Source: Ariolimax columbianus (lineage: Eukaryota > Mollusca > Gastropoda > Stylommatophora > Arionidae). From it: a stretch of 64,000 nucleotides of DNA. The notes below the pieces were generated by a model. It was not told where the DNA came from and did no database searches. It saw nothing but the letters and a program-made list of their open reading frames with translations. Position numbers and translations under genes: made by a program. The stretch covers positions 156,096,816-156,160,815 of the forward strand of contig JAVGWX010000002.1 in the NCBI GenBank assembly GCA_036924085.1. Reading direction: 5' to 3'. Below are positions 47,480-58,409 of the stretch, one piece after another; the first letter of the stretch is position 1, and each line of letters opens with the position of its first letter.

Positions 47480-48700
47480 TACTTTGGTCGTGCCATATAT
47501 GATCAGTTAAAGTGCCTTTTCAACAGTGAAAGTTGGCTGCAATACATCTCTAGCGTCTTCTGTCTCTTGCCTTGATAGTACAGTCTACTAGGCTTTTCTC
47601 TGTTCATCTTAAATATTATCCTCCCACCAAGGTGGAGCACAGGTCTTCAACAAATACATGTCAAGTCCTTCTGTCCTGGACCATCCATTCCAGCTGTGAC
47701 CACATTTTCCCTGTTTCTTGTATGTTTGTCTCAAACTCTCTTCTCCGTGTATGTTTTAGTCTGTCTTTATTTTTTGTGCCTTGCTGATTCCAGAATAGAG
47801 TCTGTCTTGTAACACTATCATCTGGTTTCCTTAGCGTGCTTCATATCCAATGCCAGCACTTTCACCTCACATAAATGTTCCACTAATATCTATCTGCTTC
47901 TCTCCAACAGTTCCACATTAGTGATCTTATCATTTCTATCAATCTATTCTGTCTGGTTCTTTTCAGCAGTTCCACATTAGTGATCTTATCATTTCTATCA
48001 ATCTATTCTGTCTGGTTCTTTTCAGCAGTTCCACATTAGTGATCTTATCATTTCTATCAATCTATAATTTTTTTTTTAATTCTGAAAGTGTGTACTTTTT
48101 TCATTGTTGTTTTTGTGTTGATCTCCATGTTTCAGAGCCATACAATAGAACAGACTTTACACTAGAGTTGTAGATTTTTATTTTTTGTGTTGTCCTTAAT
48201 TCCTTATTTTTCACAATTTCCCAAATGCAATGAAAGACGTTCTTGCCTCTTTTTTCTTATTTTATTATCTTTACCTCCTCCTCCAACTTCATCTATATTG
48301 CTACCAAGAAATGTGAATTATTCTACATTATGTAGTAGTGTCCCCCAACACAATCTGGTTGTCGTTAATTGTATTTACTCTCATTATCTTTATTTTTTTT
48401 TCTCTGTGTATTCTGAGTCTCTATTTCTGTGACCTCGTCAAGCAAACTTATCTTATTTTACATCTGATTGCAGTTATAGGACAAACAAAGCCAAGTCATC
48501 TGCAAAGTCCAGATCATTAAGTTGTTTTGTCAAATTCCAATTAATTCCATTTTTGTTTGTTGAGCTTGTTGTCTTCATAATCTAGTCAATAGCCAGCAGA
48601 ACAGGAAATTGTGATAAGAGACATCCCTATCACACACCAGTTTTTATCTCAAGGGGTTCAGAAAGCTGACCTTCGGGTAGAACTCTACATTTCATGTCTT
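47480..48700 (-). mobile_element. Decayed LINE ORF2 with internal 59-bp triplication
   Basis: On the minus strand, LNDLDFADDLALFV-like residues (the RT active-site region, near 48530) are followed by KIYNSSVKSVLLYGSETWRS, DKITNVELLKRTRQ and, further on, RENVVTAGMDGPGQKDLTCI. The DKITNVELL segment is present three times because a 59-bp unit (ttccacattagtgatcttat and onward, starting at 47911, 47970 and 48029) is triplicated. The copy is otherwise full of stops. A related remnant lies at 10330-10755. Confidence 0.75.
47911..48087. repeat. 59-bp tandem triplication in LINE
   Basis: Three units of 59 bp start at 47911, 47970 and 48029 and are practically identical. The unit lies wholly within the LINE remnant, so the tandem array arose after the insertion. 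Confidence 0.95.
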
Positions 48701-48883
48701 ATGGGATAACCTTTAGCTTATAATGATGCTGTTCAGTGAAAAAGGGAACTAGTCAACCCGCCTCACAACTGAACATCTGACCACACAACTGGGCACCTGG
48801 CCTCACAGTTGGACATCTAACCTTACAATAAGTGAGATTTCATCAAACGAAGTCTCAAATGCTCTTCTGCTTCTTCTTTATTT

Positions 48884-49375
48884 GCCATCAGACATTCGCA
48901 TCAATTTCTCCAACAAAGTGTTTATAGCTGTCTTCTTTATCAGTTCACATCAGACATTCGCATCAATTTCTCCAATAAAGTGTTTATAGCTGTCTTCTTT
49001 ATCAGTTCACATCAGACATTCGCATCAATTTCTCCAACAAAGTGTTTATAGCTGTCTTCTTTATCAGTTCACATCAGACATTCGCATCAATTTCTCCAAC
49101 AAAGTGTTTATAGCTGTCTTCTTTATCAGTTCACATCAGACATTCGCATCAATTTCTCCAACAAAGTGTTTATAGCTGTCTTCTTTATCAGTTCACATCA
49201 GACATTCGCATCAATTTCTCCAACAAAGTGTTTATAGCTGTCTTCTTTATCAGTTCACATCAGACATTCACATCAATTTCTCCAACAATGTCTCTACGGC
49301 TGTCTTTATCAGGTGAGTTGTATTGTTCACATCAGACATTCACATCACTGTCTCCAACAATGTTTCTATGGCTGT
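48884..49375. repeat. Minisatellite, 62-bp unit, about 8 copies
   Basis: Units start gacattcgcatcaatttctc at 48891, 48953, 49015, 49077, 49139 and 49201, with divergent units at 49263 and about 49334. Each has atcagttcacatcagacattc, which shares cagacattc with the acceptor and first exonic bases of the SKAP-like exon at 49548, about 170 bp downstream. Confidence 0.95.
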
Positions 49376-49547
49376 CTTTATGTGATGAGCTGCTATTTGT
49401 TGGGGTCCCATTGCATCTGTATTCAGCATGCATTTATTTGGGGTTTTTCCTCTAGTCTTTTGCTGTCCCCAACATGCCTGAAAGGCATAAGTTGTTTGTT
49501 AGCAGATTTGTGTCTCCTAGGCTCACCTGTCTCTCACTCTCTTACAG

Positions 49548-49613
49548 ACATTCCAGTCACAGCGATGATCGCTCTAACCAACCCCATCAAGATGGGATAT
49601 CTGGAACGACCAG
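49548..49613 (+). CDS. SKAP: SKAP-like adaptor exon, PH domain start
   Basis: The exon encodes NIPVTAMIALTNPIKMGYLE then RPG, where the first N is split with the previous exon and the last G with the next. KMGYLER aligns with KAGYLEK at the first beta strand of the SKAP PH domain. The acceptor is ctctcttacag ending at 49547 and the donor is CCAG/gtattg at 49613/49614. Compared with vertebrate SKAP, the loop after GYLE is shorter and lacks the basic KRRK run. Confidence 0.8.
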
Positions 49614-49689
49614 GTATTGGCATGTGTTACATTAGTACAGGATAGGAAATCTTTGTACAATTGTTCTAGATTAGTGCTTTTATTGAAAT

Positions 49690-50400
49690 TGTTATTGTTT
49701 GTGTATTAAGATGATGCTAGCATGGATTGGACACACATTAAGGAAACCAGCTGATAGCATTGCAAAGCAGTCTCTATTCTGGAGTTTCCCAGGCAAGATA
49801 AGTAGAGGCAGACCAAAACAGACACGGAGAAGGAAGCTCAAAACCATCGTAAAGTTTTAATGTAAATCAACACCATGTAGAAACACTAGGAATATACAAG
49901 GGTTGTCTACTTTCTGTGCTTCCATATGGTGCAGAGTGTTGGGGAGTAGTAGAAGAAGGAACCTTAAAATGGTAATCTTTCCAGACAAACCTGTCTAAGA
50001 AAGATTAATAGAATTTGATGGCCAAATGCCATCACCAAACTAGAGCTGCATATCTGAATCAATAAAGAAGATATGCACACGATTATGACCAATCAGTGCT
50101 GGAATTGGATTGGCCAAGTCCTAAGAAGAAAACCTGATGCCATCACCAGGATCACTGTGGTATGGACCCCAGAAGGAAGGCGAAAGGTCGAAGGCAACTT
50201 TGCCAAGAACCATAGAAGACAAAATGGAAATCATTAATTAGAGATGAGGCACCGTACTATTGATGTCTGCAGACCGGGTGAAGTGGAGAGAGTTTGCTGT
50301 TGCCCTTATAGACACCCTAAGGTGTAATGATCATTGATCACTTTGTCCATCACTGACGAGATGAAGACTTCTGAGACATCTGAGAAGAAGACTTTAGAAA
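49690..50400 (+). mobile_element. LINE ORF2 C-terminal remnant
   Basis: Plus-strand pieces include a MMLAWIGHTLRKPADSIAKQ-like segment, SRGRPKQTRRRKLKTI, a GLSTFCASIW-type YGAEC block near 49915, and a WTPEGR-like block near 50165 followed by GRPG/SGESLLLPL near 50280. The layout equals that of 9290-9935 and 23640-24400. At least two LINE pieces may be joined here. Confidence 0.6.
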
Positions 50401-50544
50401 TTCACAAAGTGCTTTGGCGAAGGGTTTCTGTAAGGCGCCAAATAGGATGGTAGCCAAAAGGAGTGAAATGGAGATGCAGACATTCCCCTTGGGGCATATG
50501 GCTGTAATGGGTGCTCTCCATGGATTTCATTTTTAGGCTTTCTG

Positions 50545-51545
50545 CTTTAAAAATAAAAGAGAGACAGAGAAAGAATAATAAGCAAGACATGGATACAGGA
50601 AAGAATTAAGCATAGAATAAGCAATGAAGTGAAGGATGAACAATTTGGATTCAGGCAGATGAGCTGAACACGAGAAGCAATATTCTGTATAAGGACACTA
50701 GCAGAAAAATATATAGAAGTACAGAGAAACATTTATTTGTGCTTTATAAACTACAAACAAAAAGACCTCTGAAAAACTAATTACATGTCTGGAAAACATA
50801 GGAATGGATAGGAAAGACACAAGAATACTCAGTAACCTAAACTGGGATAAAACTGCCATTGTAAGATATATAGATGTTTAAAGATAATGATGCACACTGT
50901 CTCTCTGTCTGTTTAACATTTGCACAGAACACATTTTTCAACAGATAGAGGAAATGCCTGGATTCATTATCGGTGTAGGGGACGGCGTAGGCTAGTGGTT
51001 AGGTGACAAGGCTCACGATCTGAAGGTGCTGGGTTTGCTCCCCAATCACAGCACCAGCCATTACCCCGGCAAAGCAAACCCTTAGAAAATGCAGGAGGAA
51101 GAAGACCCTTACATAAAATGCATGCCGAACTGAATGCACTGAGCCGACACCCGAAAAATAAAAATATAGTGCAACGCACACCACCTTGGAGAATAAAGAA
51201 AGAAGGCAAACGAAGAAAAAAAAAATTATCTGTGGAATATCAATAAAAAATCTCAGAAATGCGTATGACACAGTTCTGCTGGCTCAAAACGAACAAGAAC
51301 TACAAGAATTTCTGACAAGTAAAGAATAAAAATCAGGTGTTTGGTTTGTACCTTAGCACTGAAAAAACAAAGAAAACTGTGATAATTAATAAATTAGACT
51401 TGAAATATGCTTTACAGATAAAAATAGACGGCCAAATACTGCAACAAATAAAGAGCAGCTTCTCCTATCTTGGAAATATAACAACCAAAAAAGTTAGATG
51501 CGAAATGGAAATCAAGGGGAGAATAGAAATGGCAAATATGTTTTC
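50545..51545 (+). mobile_element. LINE RT fragment split by SINE4
   Basis: Before the SINE4, frames encode IKHRISNEVKDEQFGFRQ, TLAEKYIEVQRNIYLCFINY and a degenerate NICTEHIFQQIEEMPGFI, that is, RT motifs. After it come a degenerate AYDTVLLAQNEQELQEFL (the YADD block), LALKKQRKL-type residues and LKYALQIKIDGQILQQIKSS with FSYLGNIT. Removing the SINE4 brings the two parts together in order. A sister fragment is at 57040-57480. Confidence 0.75.
50979..51232 (+). mobile_element. SINE4 copy inside a LINE
   Basis: The copy begins ggggacggcgtaggctagtg with gctgggtttgctccccaatc downstream, continues cttacataaaatgcatgcc and ends gaagaaaaaaaaa. Flanks attatcggtg (just before) and attatctgtg (just after) form a 10-bp target duplication with one mismatch. 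Confidence 0.9.
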
Positions 51546-51547
51546 AC

Positions 51548-52390
51548 CTTCTTCTTCTTTTTATTCATTGTTCATTCTTAAACCCCTGCCACCAAGAAAT
51601 GGTGACAGGTAAAAGAAATGAAAGCCATATAGTCCTGCTTACAGATGCCTTGGCCGTAGTCACAGCACTAAAAAGCCAGAAAAATACTGAACTTAATGAT
51701 TTAAGAGCAGTACTCTGTCAACTATGCCAGCAGTCCGCACCAAAAAGGGTAGTGGTACAGTGGGTTCCATCCCACTGCAACATCCAAGGCAACGAGGAGG
51801 CAGACAGACTGGCAAAAGAAGGTGCAAGACTACCACAACCAGATACTAGTATGACATACGAAGAGTCAAAACGGCTTATTAGAGCTAGATATATGACCAA
51901 ATGGGAAACCGAACATACTGGCTACACAAGAAAATGATGCCTATTACCAGTTGAACAGAAGAGAGCAGGTCGTGGTCTTCAGACTTAGCACTGGCCACAA
52001 TAGACTGAGGTACCACCTATTCAACAAATTGAAGATAGGTGGCACTGACGAATGCCCGTGCTGTACCGGGAAAATGACCGCTGAGCATTTGCTGCAAAAC
52101 TGCCCGACATACGAGGATCAGAGAGAGCAGATGTGGCCATCACCAGTGGCAACACTAGACAAGCTCTGGGCAGTGTCAACAGCCTCAGGATGACCGCTGC
52201 TTTTTTCGAAAAAATAAAGGTTGATGTCTGACTGCGTACGATGAAGAAGAAGAAGAAGAAACCCCTGCCACCAAGTCATAAAAAGGGATTTGTCAGTAGC
52301 AGGATGTTGTTCGGAAAACTGAATGAGTTGTGTCATAGTTTGCAGCTTGACTGCAATATTTACACTTTTTGGTTCGACACATCCAACTTC
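51548..52390 (-). mobile_element. Diverged SINE1-like element split by LINE
   Basis: Before the LINE, cttcttctttttattcattg resembles a SINE1 minus-strand start; after it, gggatttgtcagtagcagga, gagttgtgtcatagtttgca and gacacatccaacttcagcag follow the minus-strand SINE1 order. It is a diverged copy related to those at 1948 and 61668. Confidence 0.7.
51597..52258 (+). mobile_element. RNase H LINE 3' copy with 17-bp target duplication
   Basis: The fragment keeps the last 660 bp of the lineage at 29395-31090: ESHIVLLTDALAVVTALKSQ, VVVQWVPSHCNIQGNEEADR, then a frameshift near 51930, CPCCTGKMTAEHLLQNC and KIKVDV-like ending before AAG repeats. Flanks aaacccctgccaccaag occur at 51580-51596 and 52259-52275 without mismatch. 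The insertion splits a minus-strand SINE1-like element. This is textbook 5'-truncated target-primed insertion. Confidence 0.95.
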
Positions 52391-52567
52391 AGCAGTCTGT
52401 TTTCACTAACATGAGTAAAATATTGGCATCCAACCAAGTCACTCACAAATTAAAAGTGATAGTGGTCAGATGTTACATCTTTACTCTATGGCGTAGAAAC
52501 ATGGACAAAGCAAACGAATGGAGAAGAGAATACATGCTTTTGAATGTGGATAAATATATAGAAGACA

Positions 52568-53075
52568 TCAAAGTGTAGGGATCAATGGACAGATCAAAGT
52601 GTAGGGATCAATGGACAGATCAAAGTGTAGGGATCAATGGACAGATCAAAGTGTAGGGATCAATGGACAGATCAAAGTGTAGGGATCAATGGACAGATCA
52701 AAGTGTAGGGATCAATGGACAGATCAAAGTGTAGGGATCACTGGACAGATCAAAGTGTAGGGATCAGTGGACAGATCAAAGTGTAAGGATCAGTGGATAG
52801 ATCAAAGTGTAAGGATCACTGGACAGATCAAAGTGTAGGGATCAGTGGACAGATCAAAGTGTAGGGATCACTGGACAGATCAAAGTGTAGGGATCAGTGG
52901 ACAGATCAAAGTGTAGGGATCAGTGGACAGATCAAAGTGTAAGGATCAGTTACAGATCAAAGTGTAAGGATCAGTGGACAGATCAAAGTGTAGGGATCAG
53001 TGGACAGATCAAAGTGTAGGGATCAGTTTACAGATCAAAATGTACAAATCAGTGAACAGGTCAAAGTGTATGGAT
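52568..53075. repeat. Minisatellite, 26-bp unit, about 19 copies
   Basis: Units agatcaaagtgtagggatca plus atggac (26 bp) repeat with small changes (gatcaatgg, gatcagtgg, gatcactgg, gtaagg). The first seven are almost identical, later ones more variable, and the last two are degenerate. It lies in the SKAP-like gene intron. Confidence 0.96.
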
Positions 53076-53124
53076 CATACAAAAGATATCTCCATTTTTC
53101 ATAGCTACATACTCCTCTGAAGAG

Positions 53125-53395
53125 TGCTTCAATAGATGCAGTGAACGAGATGACAGCAGACAGCGACTTATAGCTGACTGGTTGTGCCAGGTTCAATGTA
53201 CCAGAACTGTCAAAGACCTTATTCTGAAATCAAGCTGCATTTGTGCAGCTTGGCAGAGAACATAGAGAACAAAAATGTGCCATACTTAAACCGAATGTGT
53301 CTATTCGAGAAGTACATATATCGCAGCCTCACTGTAAACTACAACACTCCTTTACAAAATGTCCTTTTCAGGGAAAATAAAGAAGACAAGCAAAA
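53125..53395 (+). mobile_element. Diverged SINE1-like element
   Basis: The sequence agcagacagcgacttatagc, followed by gactggttgtgccaggttc, ccagaactgtcaaagacc and ctcactgtaaactacaacac, follows SINE1 plus-strand order (gtcagcgacccatagctgac, cagagctgccaagaccc, agctgtaaactacgacac). Confidence 0.6.
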
Positions 53396-53599
53396 ATTGA
53401 ACCCCACTTGGACTTGATTAGAAGACATGGGGGATGAGAATAGTAAGGTGGACAAGTGAAAACCTAGCAACGAACGTTGCAACAGGAGGTCAGGGTCACT
53501 AAAGCTTTGTGCTCGAAACTCAAGAAGACGGTGTAAAATATGGTTTCATTGGAAAGTATCTGTTATAGCCCTATGCTCCAAGGGGAACTTGTTTGTCTT

Positions 53600-53838
53600 A
53601 ATTTTAAGTGACACGGCTCGCAACCCGATTGTGGTGGGTTCAATCCCCATCATAGTACTGGACAGTACCCTGGGGAAGCAATCCTTAGAAAATGCAGGAG
53701 GAAGCAGACCCTTACATAAAATGCATGCCAAAGTCGGATGCACTGGGCCAAAAGGTGCAAAATAAAAACCAGAGTGCAATGCACACTGTCTTGGGAAATA
53801 GAGAAATAAGGAGAACACACACACACACATAAAAATCT
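53600..53838 (+). mobile_element. SINE4 copy, 5'-truncated
   Basis: The copy starts inside the head at ttttaagtgacacggctcgc, keeps ggtgggttcaatccccatc, aatgcaggaggaagcagacc, catgccaaagtcggatgcac and ends aggagaacacacacacac, so its tail is CA-rich here. Confidence 0.85.
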
Positions 53839-54399
53839 TAATTTTACTCCTTATGCAGCTTGTCCCTTTCAGGAAGCCTGTGAAAAAACACTGCTTATTC
53901 TTACATGGATGGTTTCCGCAGCATTTCAGTTGACATGATGAGGTTGCTAGCCCTATGCCAAGCTCCTCTTTTATAATCTTTTCTAACATACTTGCATGGC
54001 TGCAGTGGTCCTATTATCTGCTCTCTAGGATACACACACTCATCCAAGGTCAACTGGAAGGATTAATTATATACACGAAAGACATCAACAATTTCATTTG
54101 GTAGTGCTCTGCTTATTCAAACAGATAGAGACCAGAGTTTATATATTATAAACACAGATATAGCAAATGTGCATGAACAATTTTAATCCGCTCTGTTATG
54201 CATGGCTTTCTAAATCAGTCTGACGGAAACCTGGCAGCCAATTTTGAAACGGACCGACTTGTTGGTTTAGAAATCATGATCGGAAATTGTTCAAATGAGC
54301 GAACGTGTTCTTCTGCAAGGATTCTGATTTTAAATTGAAGGCGTTCATATGATTCAATGTTTGTATAGCGAGACACTACTGTTATTTTTGTCCATCTAG

Positions 54400-54510
54400 G
54401 AATGTTTGGATTGTCTTGGCTTAAGCAGTACTGTGTTCTTCACAAGAATGTCTTCTACATTTTCAAGAAGCCAACAGACAAGAAACAGAACAAGGCATTT
54501 TTTATTACAG
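54400..54510 (+). CDS. SKAP: SKAP-like adaptor exon, PH domain core
   Basis: The exon encodes GMFGLSWLKQYCVLHKNVFY then IFKKPTDKKQNKAFFIT. It aligns with [20 protein letters not shown] and the following SDKDKQQKGEFAIDG of vertebrate SKAP2: the tryptophan, the cysteine, the VFYY strand and the KDKQ turn all correspond. The acceptor is gtccatctag ending at 54399; the donor is ACAG/gtcagt at 54510/54511. The first and last bases are phase-matched to neighbours. Confidence 0.88.
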
Positions 54511-54559
54511 GTCAGTTCTTTCTTACACCTTAAACGTAAACTCAATAAACTCATTTACA

Positions 54560-56850
54560 TCTAAATTGGATAGGACAGCATGCTGTAGTGAAGTATATGT
54601 TTATCCATTGTGTTACAAATTTAAACTAGTAAGGCCTATGAAGTATGAGACTAAAGATAAGCCTACAATAGGGTGCTATAGAGGATGCAATCAAAGGGGA
54701 GAGTTGGGGTTAGGGAATTGTGAAATAAGAAGTGGAAAACCAAAAAATAAAAATGATAAAGAAAAAGAAAATATTGGAAAAACAACAAAATTACAAACTA
54801 AAATGTTTTTATGCAAATGTGAGAAGTATTGTAAATAAAAGAGAAGAATTGGAACTGTATGTAGAAGAAGAAAAACCAGATATGATAGGGTTAACAGCAT
54901 TGAGGACATTGCAGATAGTGATCTTGAAATAGAGGGATATACAATGTTAAGGAAATATAGGGTAGTTGGAGACAAGACTAAGGGAGGTGACGTTTTATTA
55001 TAGTGTAAAAATTCACTATAATATTTAATATAACGATCAAAGATGATTTATCATGTGGTAACAAAAATGAAAGTGTATAGGGAGAAATGGAAAGTGGGAG
55101 TGAAAAAACAGTGATTGGAGTATGCTATAGATATCCATCAAGTCAAAAAGAGGAAGATGAGGAGCTGATTAGTAGCGTAGAAAAGGCAACTGAAGGAAAA
55201 TTATTATTAAAGGGGAATTTCAACTTTCCAGAAATAAAATTGGATATGGCAGAAGCACTTGTAGAGTCAAAACCTTTTGTTAAATGCATAACTGACAATT
55301 TTTTGATTCAACATGTAAAAGCAGCCATCAGAGGCAAAAGCACACTCGACTTAACTTTTACTACAGAGGAAAATATGATTGAAAACATTAGTTGGGGAAC
55401 TGTTTGGCTCAAGTGACCATCAAATCATCCGTTGAGATCTTATAGCAGGGAAAGAAGTAAACATAAACACGCGAACATACGACTACTCTAAGGCAGATGT
55501 TAAGACTATGAAAGAGGCAGTGAGCCACATAATCTGGAAAGATATTGTCGGAGGAACAGATGTTGAACCAGAGTGGGAGAGTTTTAAAACAGTTCTAGAA
55601 AAGGTAAAAGAGGAATATGTTCCATGTAGGGCAGTAAACCCCCAGGCGTAAAAAGTGGATCACTAGATTTGTAGTTAAATGTAGAAGAACTAAAAATAAA
55701 GCATAGAATAAATATGTATAAGCAGGTAAATCAAAAGAAACATATTTAAAATATTTTGGACAACCAGAACATAGCTCGGAAAGTGAATAAAACAGCAAAA
55801 CTAAACTTTAAAAAAAAAACTTGCTCAGAGGATCAAGACTGATATTAAAAGCTTCTTTTCTTATGTTAGAAACAAACAAAGAACAAAAGACAAAGTAGGC
55901 CCTCTCATAAACAGCACAGGAAAAATAATAAGTCAGAAGAGGGAGGCAGCTAATTGACCGAAACAGTACATTGGCACAGTCTACACAAAAGAGGACTGCT
56001 CCAAGATACCAGAGCCTATAGATATTTTTCAAAGAGACATGGATACAGCGGGATTAAGATCAATCTGTGTTACAGAGGAAATGGGTTTTTTTTTAAATTG
56101 GAGGGGTCGAAAGTGGATAAATGTCCATGTCAAGATGATATTCATCCAAAATTGCTGTTTGAAATTAGAGACAAACTAGCAAAACTATTGGCTATATTAT
56201 GTTTTCAATCACTTGCAAAAGGGATTGTTTCACTGGATTGGAATCGATGCAAAAGTGATCACCTTATTCAAAAAAGGCAAAAAATCAGTTCCAGCAAATT
56301 ATAGACTGGTAAGTTTAACTAGCATAGTCTGTAAATTGTTAGAGTCAATAATCAACAAAAACATTGTAATGCATTTAGACAAGTTTAATCTAATCAGAAA
56401 TAGCATGGGTTTACTACAGGGAGATCATGCTTAACAAATCTATTAGAATTCATGGAGGAGGTTACTAAAATGATAGATAAAGGGAAGCCAGTGGATGTTA
56501 TTTATCTAGATTTTGCAAAAGCGTTTGATAGAGTACCTCATCAAAGATTATTTAGAAAGTTAAAATCACATGGAATAGGTGGGGAAGTTGCCAAATGAAT
56601 TGAAAATTGGTTGATGGGAAGAAGGCAGAGAGTGGGCATAAATACGAAGTACTCTGAGTGGTGTGAAGTAAAAATTGGAATGCTTGGAATGCATTGCCAC
56701 AGGAAGTAGTGGAGACAGGGACAATTAATGCATTTAAGAATAGAATGGATAAGCATAGCTTTTAGAGCAAGGTAATGTAAATTAAACTGGTTGTACACAC
56801 ACTCTGCAGAGTCTTCTAAACCAGTATAAAGACATTAGGTTAAGTTAAGA
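54560..56850 (+). mobile_element. L2/CR1-like LINE, internally deleted
   Basis: Plus-strand frames, in order, give the endonuclease (KLKCFYANVRSIVNKREELE, VIGVCYRYPSSQKEEDEELI, LLKGNFNFPEIKLDMAEALV), the inter-domain region (a KQTKNKRQ-like block, DDIHPKLLFEIRDKLAKLL), RT motifs (VITLFKKGKKSVPANYRLVS, LLESIINKNI, a YLDFAKAFDRVPHQ-like block) and then, directly after NTKYSEWCEVK-like residues, the ending LGMHC...AFKNRMDKHSF-like and the shared 3' end with TTAAG tail. The catalytic YADD segment and several hundred bases around it are missing, so there is a large internal deletion. Many stops are present. Confidence 0.85.
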
Positions 56851-57039
56851 TTTCACTGGTTCAAGTATGAGTAAGTTGTGTTACAGCAGATCTCATCTCA
56901 TTATAATATTTCTGACACTGAAGAGGCTGACAGATTATCAAAGAAAGCTACCTCAGCCTGATTTTGGTGTAGCTTATAAAGAGTCTTACTTGGTGTAGAT
57001 AGATACAGGGACAAGCAGAGCATCTAGAACAACAAGAAA

Positions 57040-57480
57040 TGATACATATTATTAGCTCAACACAAGCAAAATAATCTTAGATACGTGGGTAACCCAGTTC
57101 TGCTGGCTGAAAGTGAACAAGAATTACAGGAATTGGTGATTCAAGCAAAGAACAAAAGTCTGATATATGGATTGGACATTAACACTGAGAAAATGAAAAC
57201 TATGATAATTAGCAAATTAGACTCAAAATCTATTCAACAGAAGCACTAGAACAGATCAAGAGATTCTCCTGTCTTGGAAATATAATAATGGGAAATGGAA
57301 TTCATGAAGCGAATAGGGATGGCCAAATCTGTTTTGCCAACATGAGATACATATCCAAGAAAGCCACTCACAAATTAAAAATGAGAGTGATCAGGTGTTT
57401 CTTTACTATCGTAGAAACATGGACAACGAACAAATGATTGGAGAAGAGAATTCATGTTTTTGAAATATACGAGGGCAAGA
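57040..57480 (+). mobile_element. LINE ORF2 fragment
   Basis: Degenerate frames encode VLLAESEQELQELVIQAKNK, SLIYGLDINTEKMKTMIISK and, after shifts, a GQRTNDWRREFMF-like block. The order matches the part after the active site in the fragment at 51231-51545, so both belong to one lineage. Confidence 0.65.
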
Positions 57481-58229
57481 TAGTAAATAGGTCACAGGTG
57501 GCCGTTTCTTATTGCATTTACATTGTCATTTATTTCTCAACCTATTTTGCACTATCATTGATAAATTTATCCAACAACTGTATAAGTGCAAGGACAGTCC
57601 TATTTGGTTCATTTTGTGTTCATCAGTCAGTTGTCTGGGTATCCACCGTGAGCACACTTTCCAGAAATTCAACCAATCATGCATTAGGCGAAACCATGTG
57701 TTATTATTCCATACTGCCTTCTTCAATTATGTCCACAAGACCCCAATTGAATAGACTTACTCCTAGACCATTTGTTACAAGGTGCTTCTTGGCCTTTCCG
57801 TGTGGTTTCTAATCCATGGCATATCTAGTTATACTGTCTGGTTTCTTTTAGTATGTTCTATTCATCTCTAATTTCTTTCCTCAATCTCCTGCTGTATTGG
57901 TTGTCTCTTTTTCACTTCAGTCAGAGCATAAGGCCACAACTACAGTTGGCCTCCTTCAGAAAACCTGCACCAAAGCACTTTGAGTGATCTTGCAGTGATT
58001 TATTTCTGTAGAAAGTTGTTTTGCAAATTTGCAGTTATTATAATATTAATTAATTAATTATATAATGTTTTGTCAATTTTTACTAGACCCCTCTATCCAC
58101 TTGGGGGTGATGCTAAATTGTTTACTGTTAACAAACCTCAAGAGTTGTCTTCACTGTTTTCAATGCATCCCCTCACTTTGTCATTTCATATTGTCAATCA
58201 TCATCATTGAACATGTCCTTTAATATAAT

Positions 58230-58408
58230 GAAATATTTTTTTAGTCAGAGAGTGGTGAATGCTTAGAATGCATTGTCACAGGAAGTAGTGGAGGCAGGGA
58301 CAGTTAATGCATTTTAAAATAGATTGGATGCACATAGCTTTTAGAGCAAGGAAATTTAAAGGAAACTGGTTGTTTACAGACTGCATATTCTTCTAAACCA
58401 GTATAAGT
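58230..58408 (+). mobile_element. L2/CR1-like LINE 3' end
   Basis: Only the last 180 bp are present: aaatatttttttagtcagag, gtagtggaggcagggacag and tcttctaaaccagtataag, identical in layout to 40330-40505. The copy is 5'-truncated and lacks a clear TTAAG tail. Confidence 0.8.
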
Positions 58409-58409
58409 T

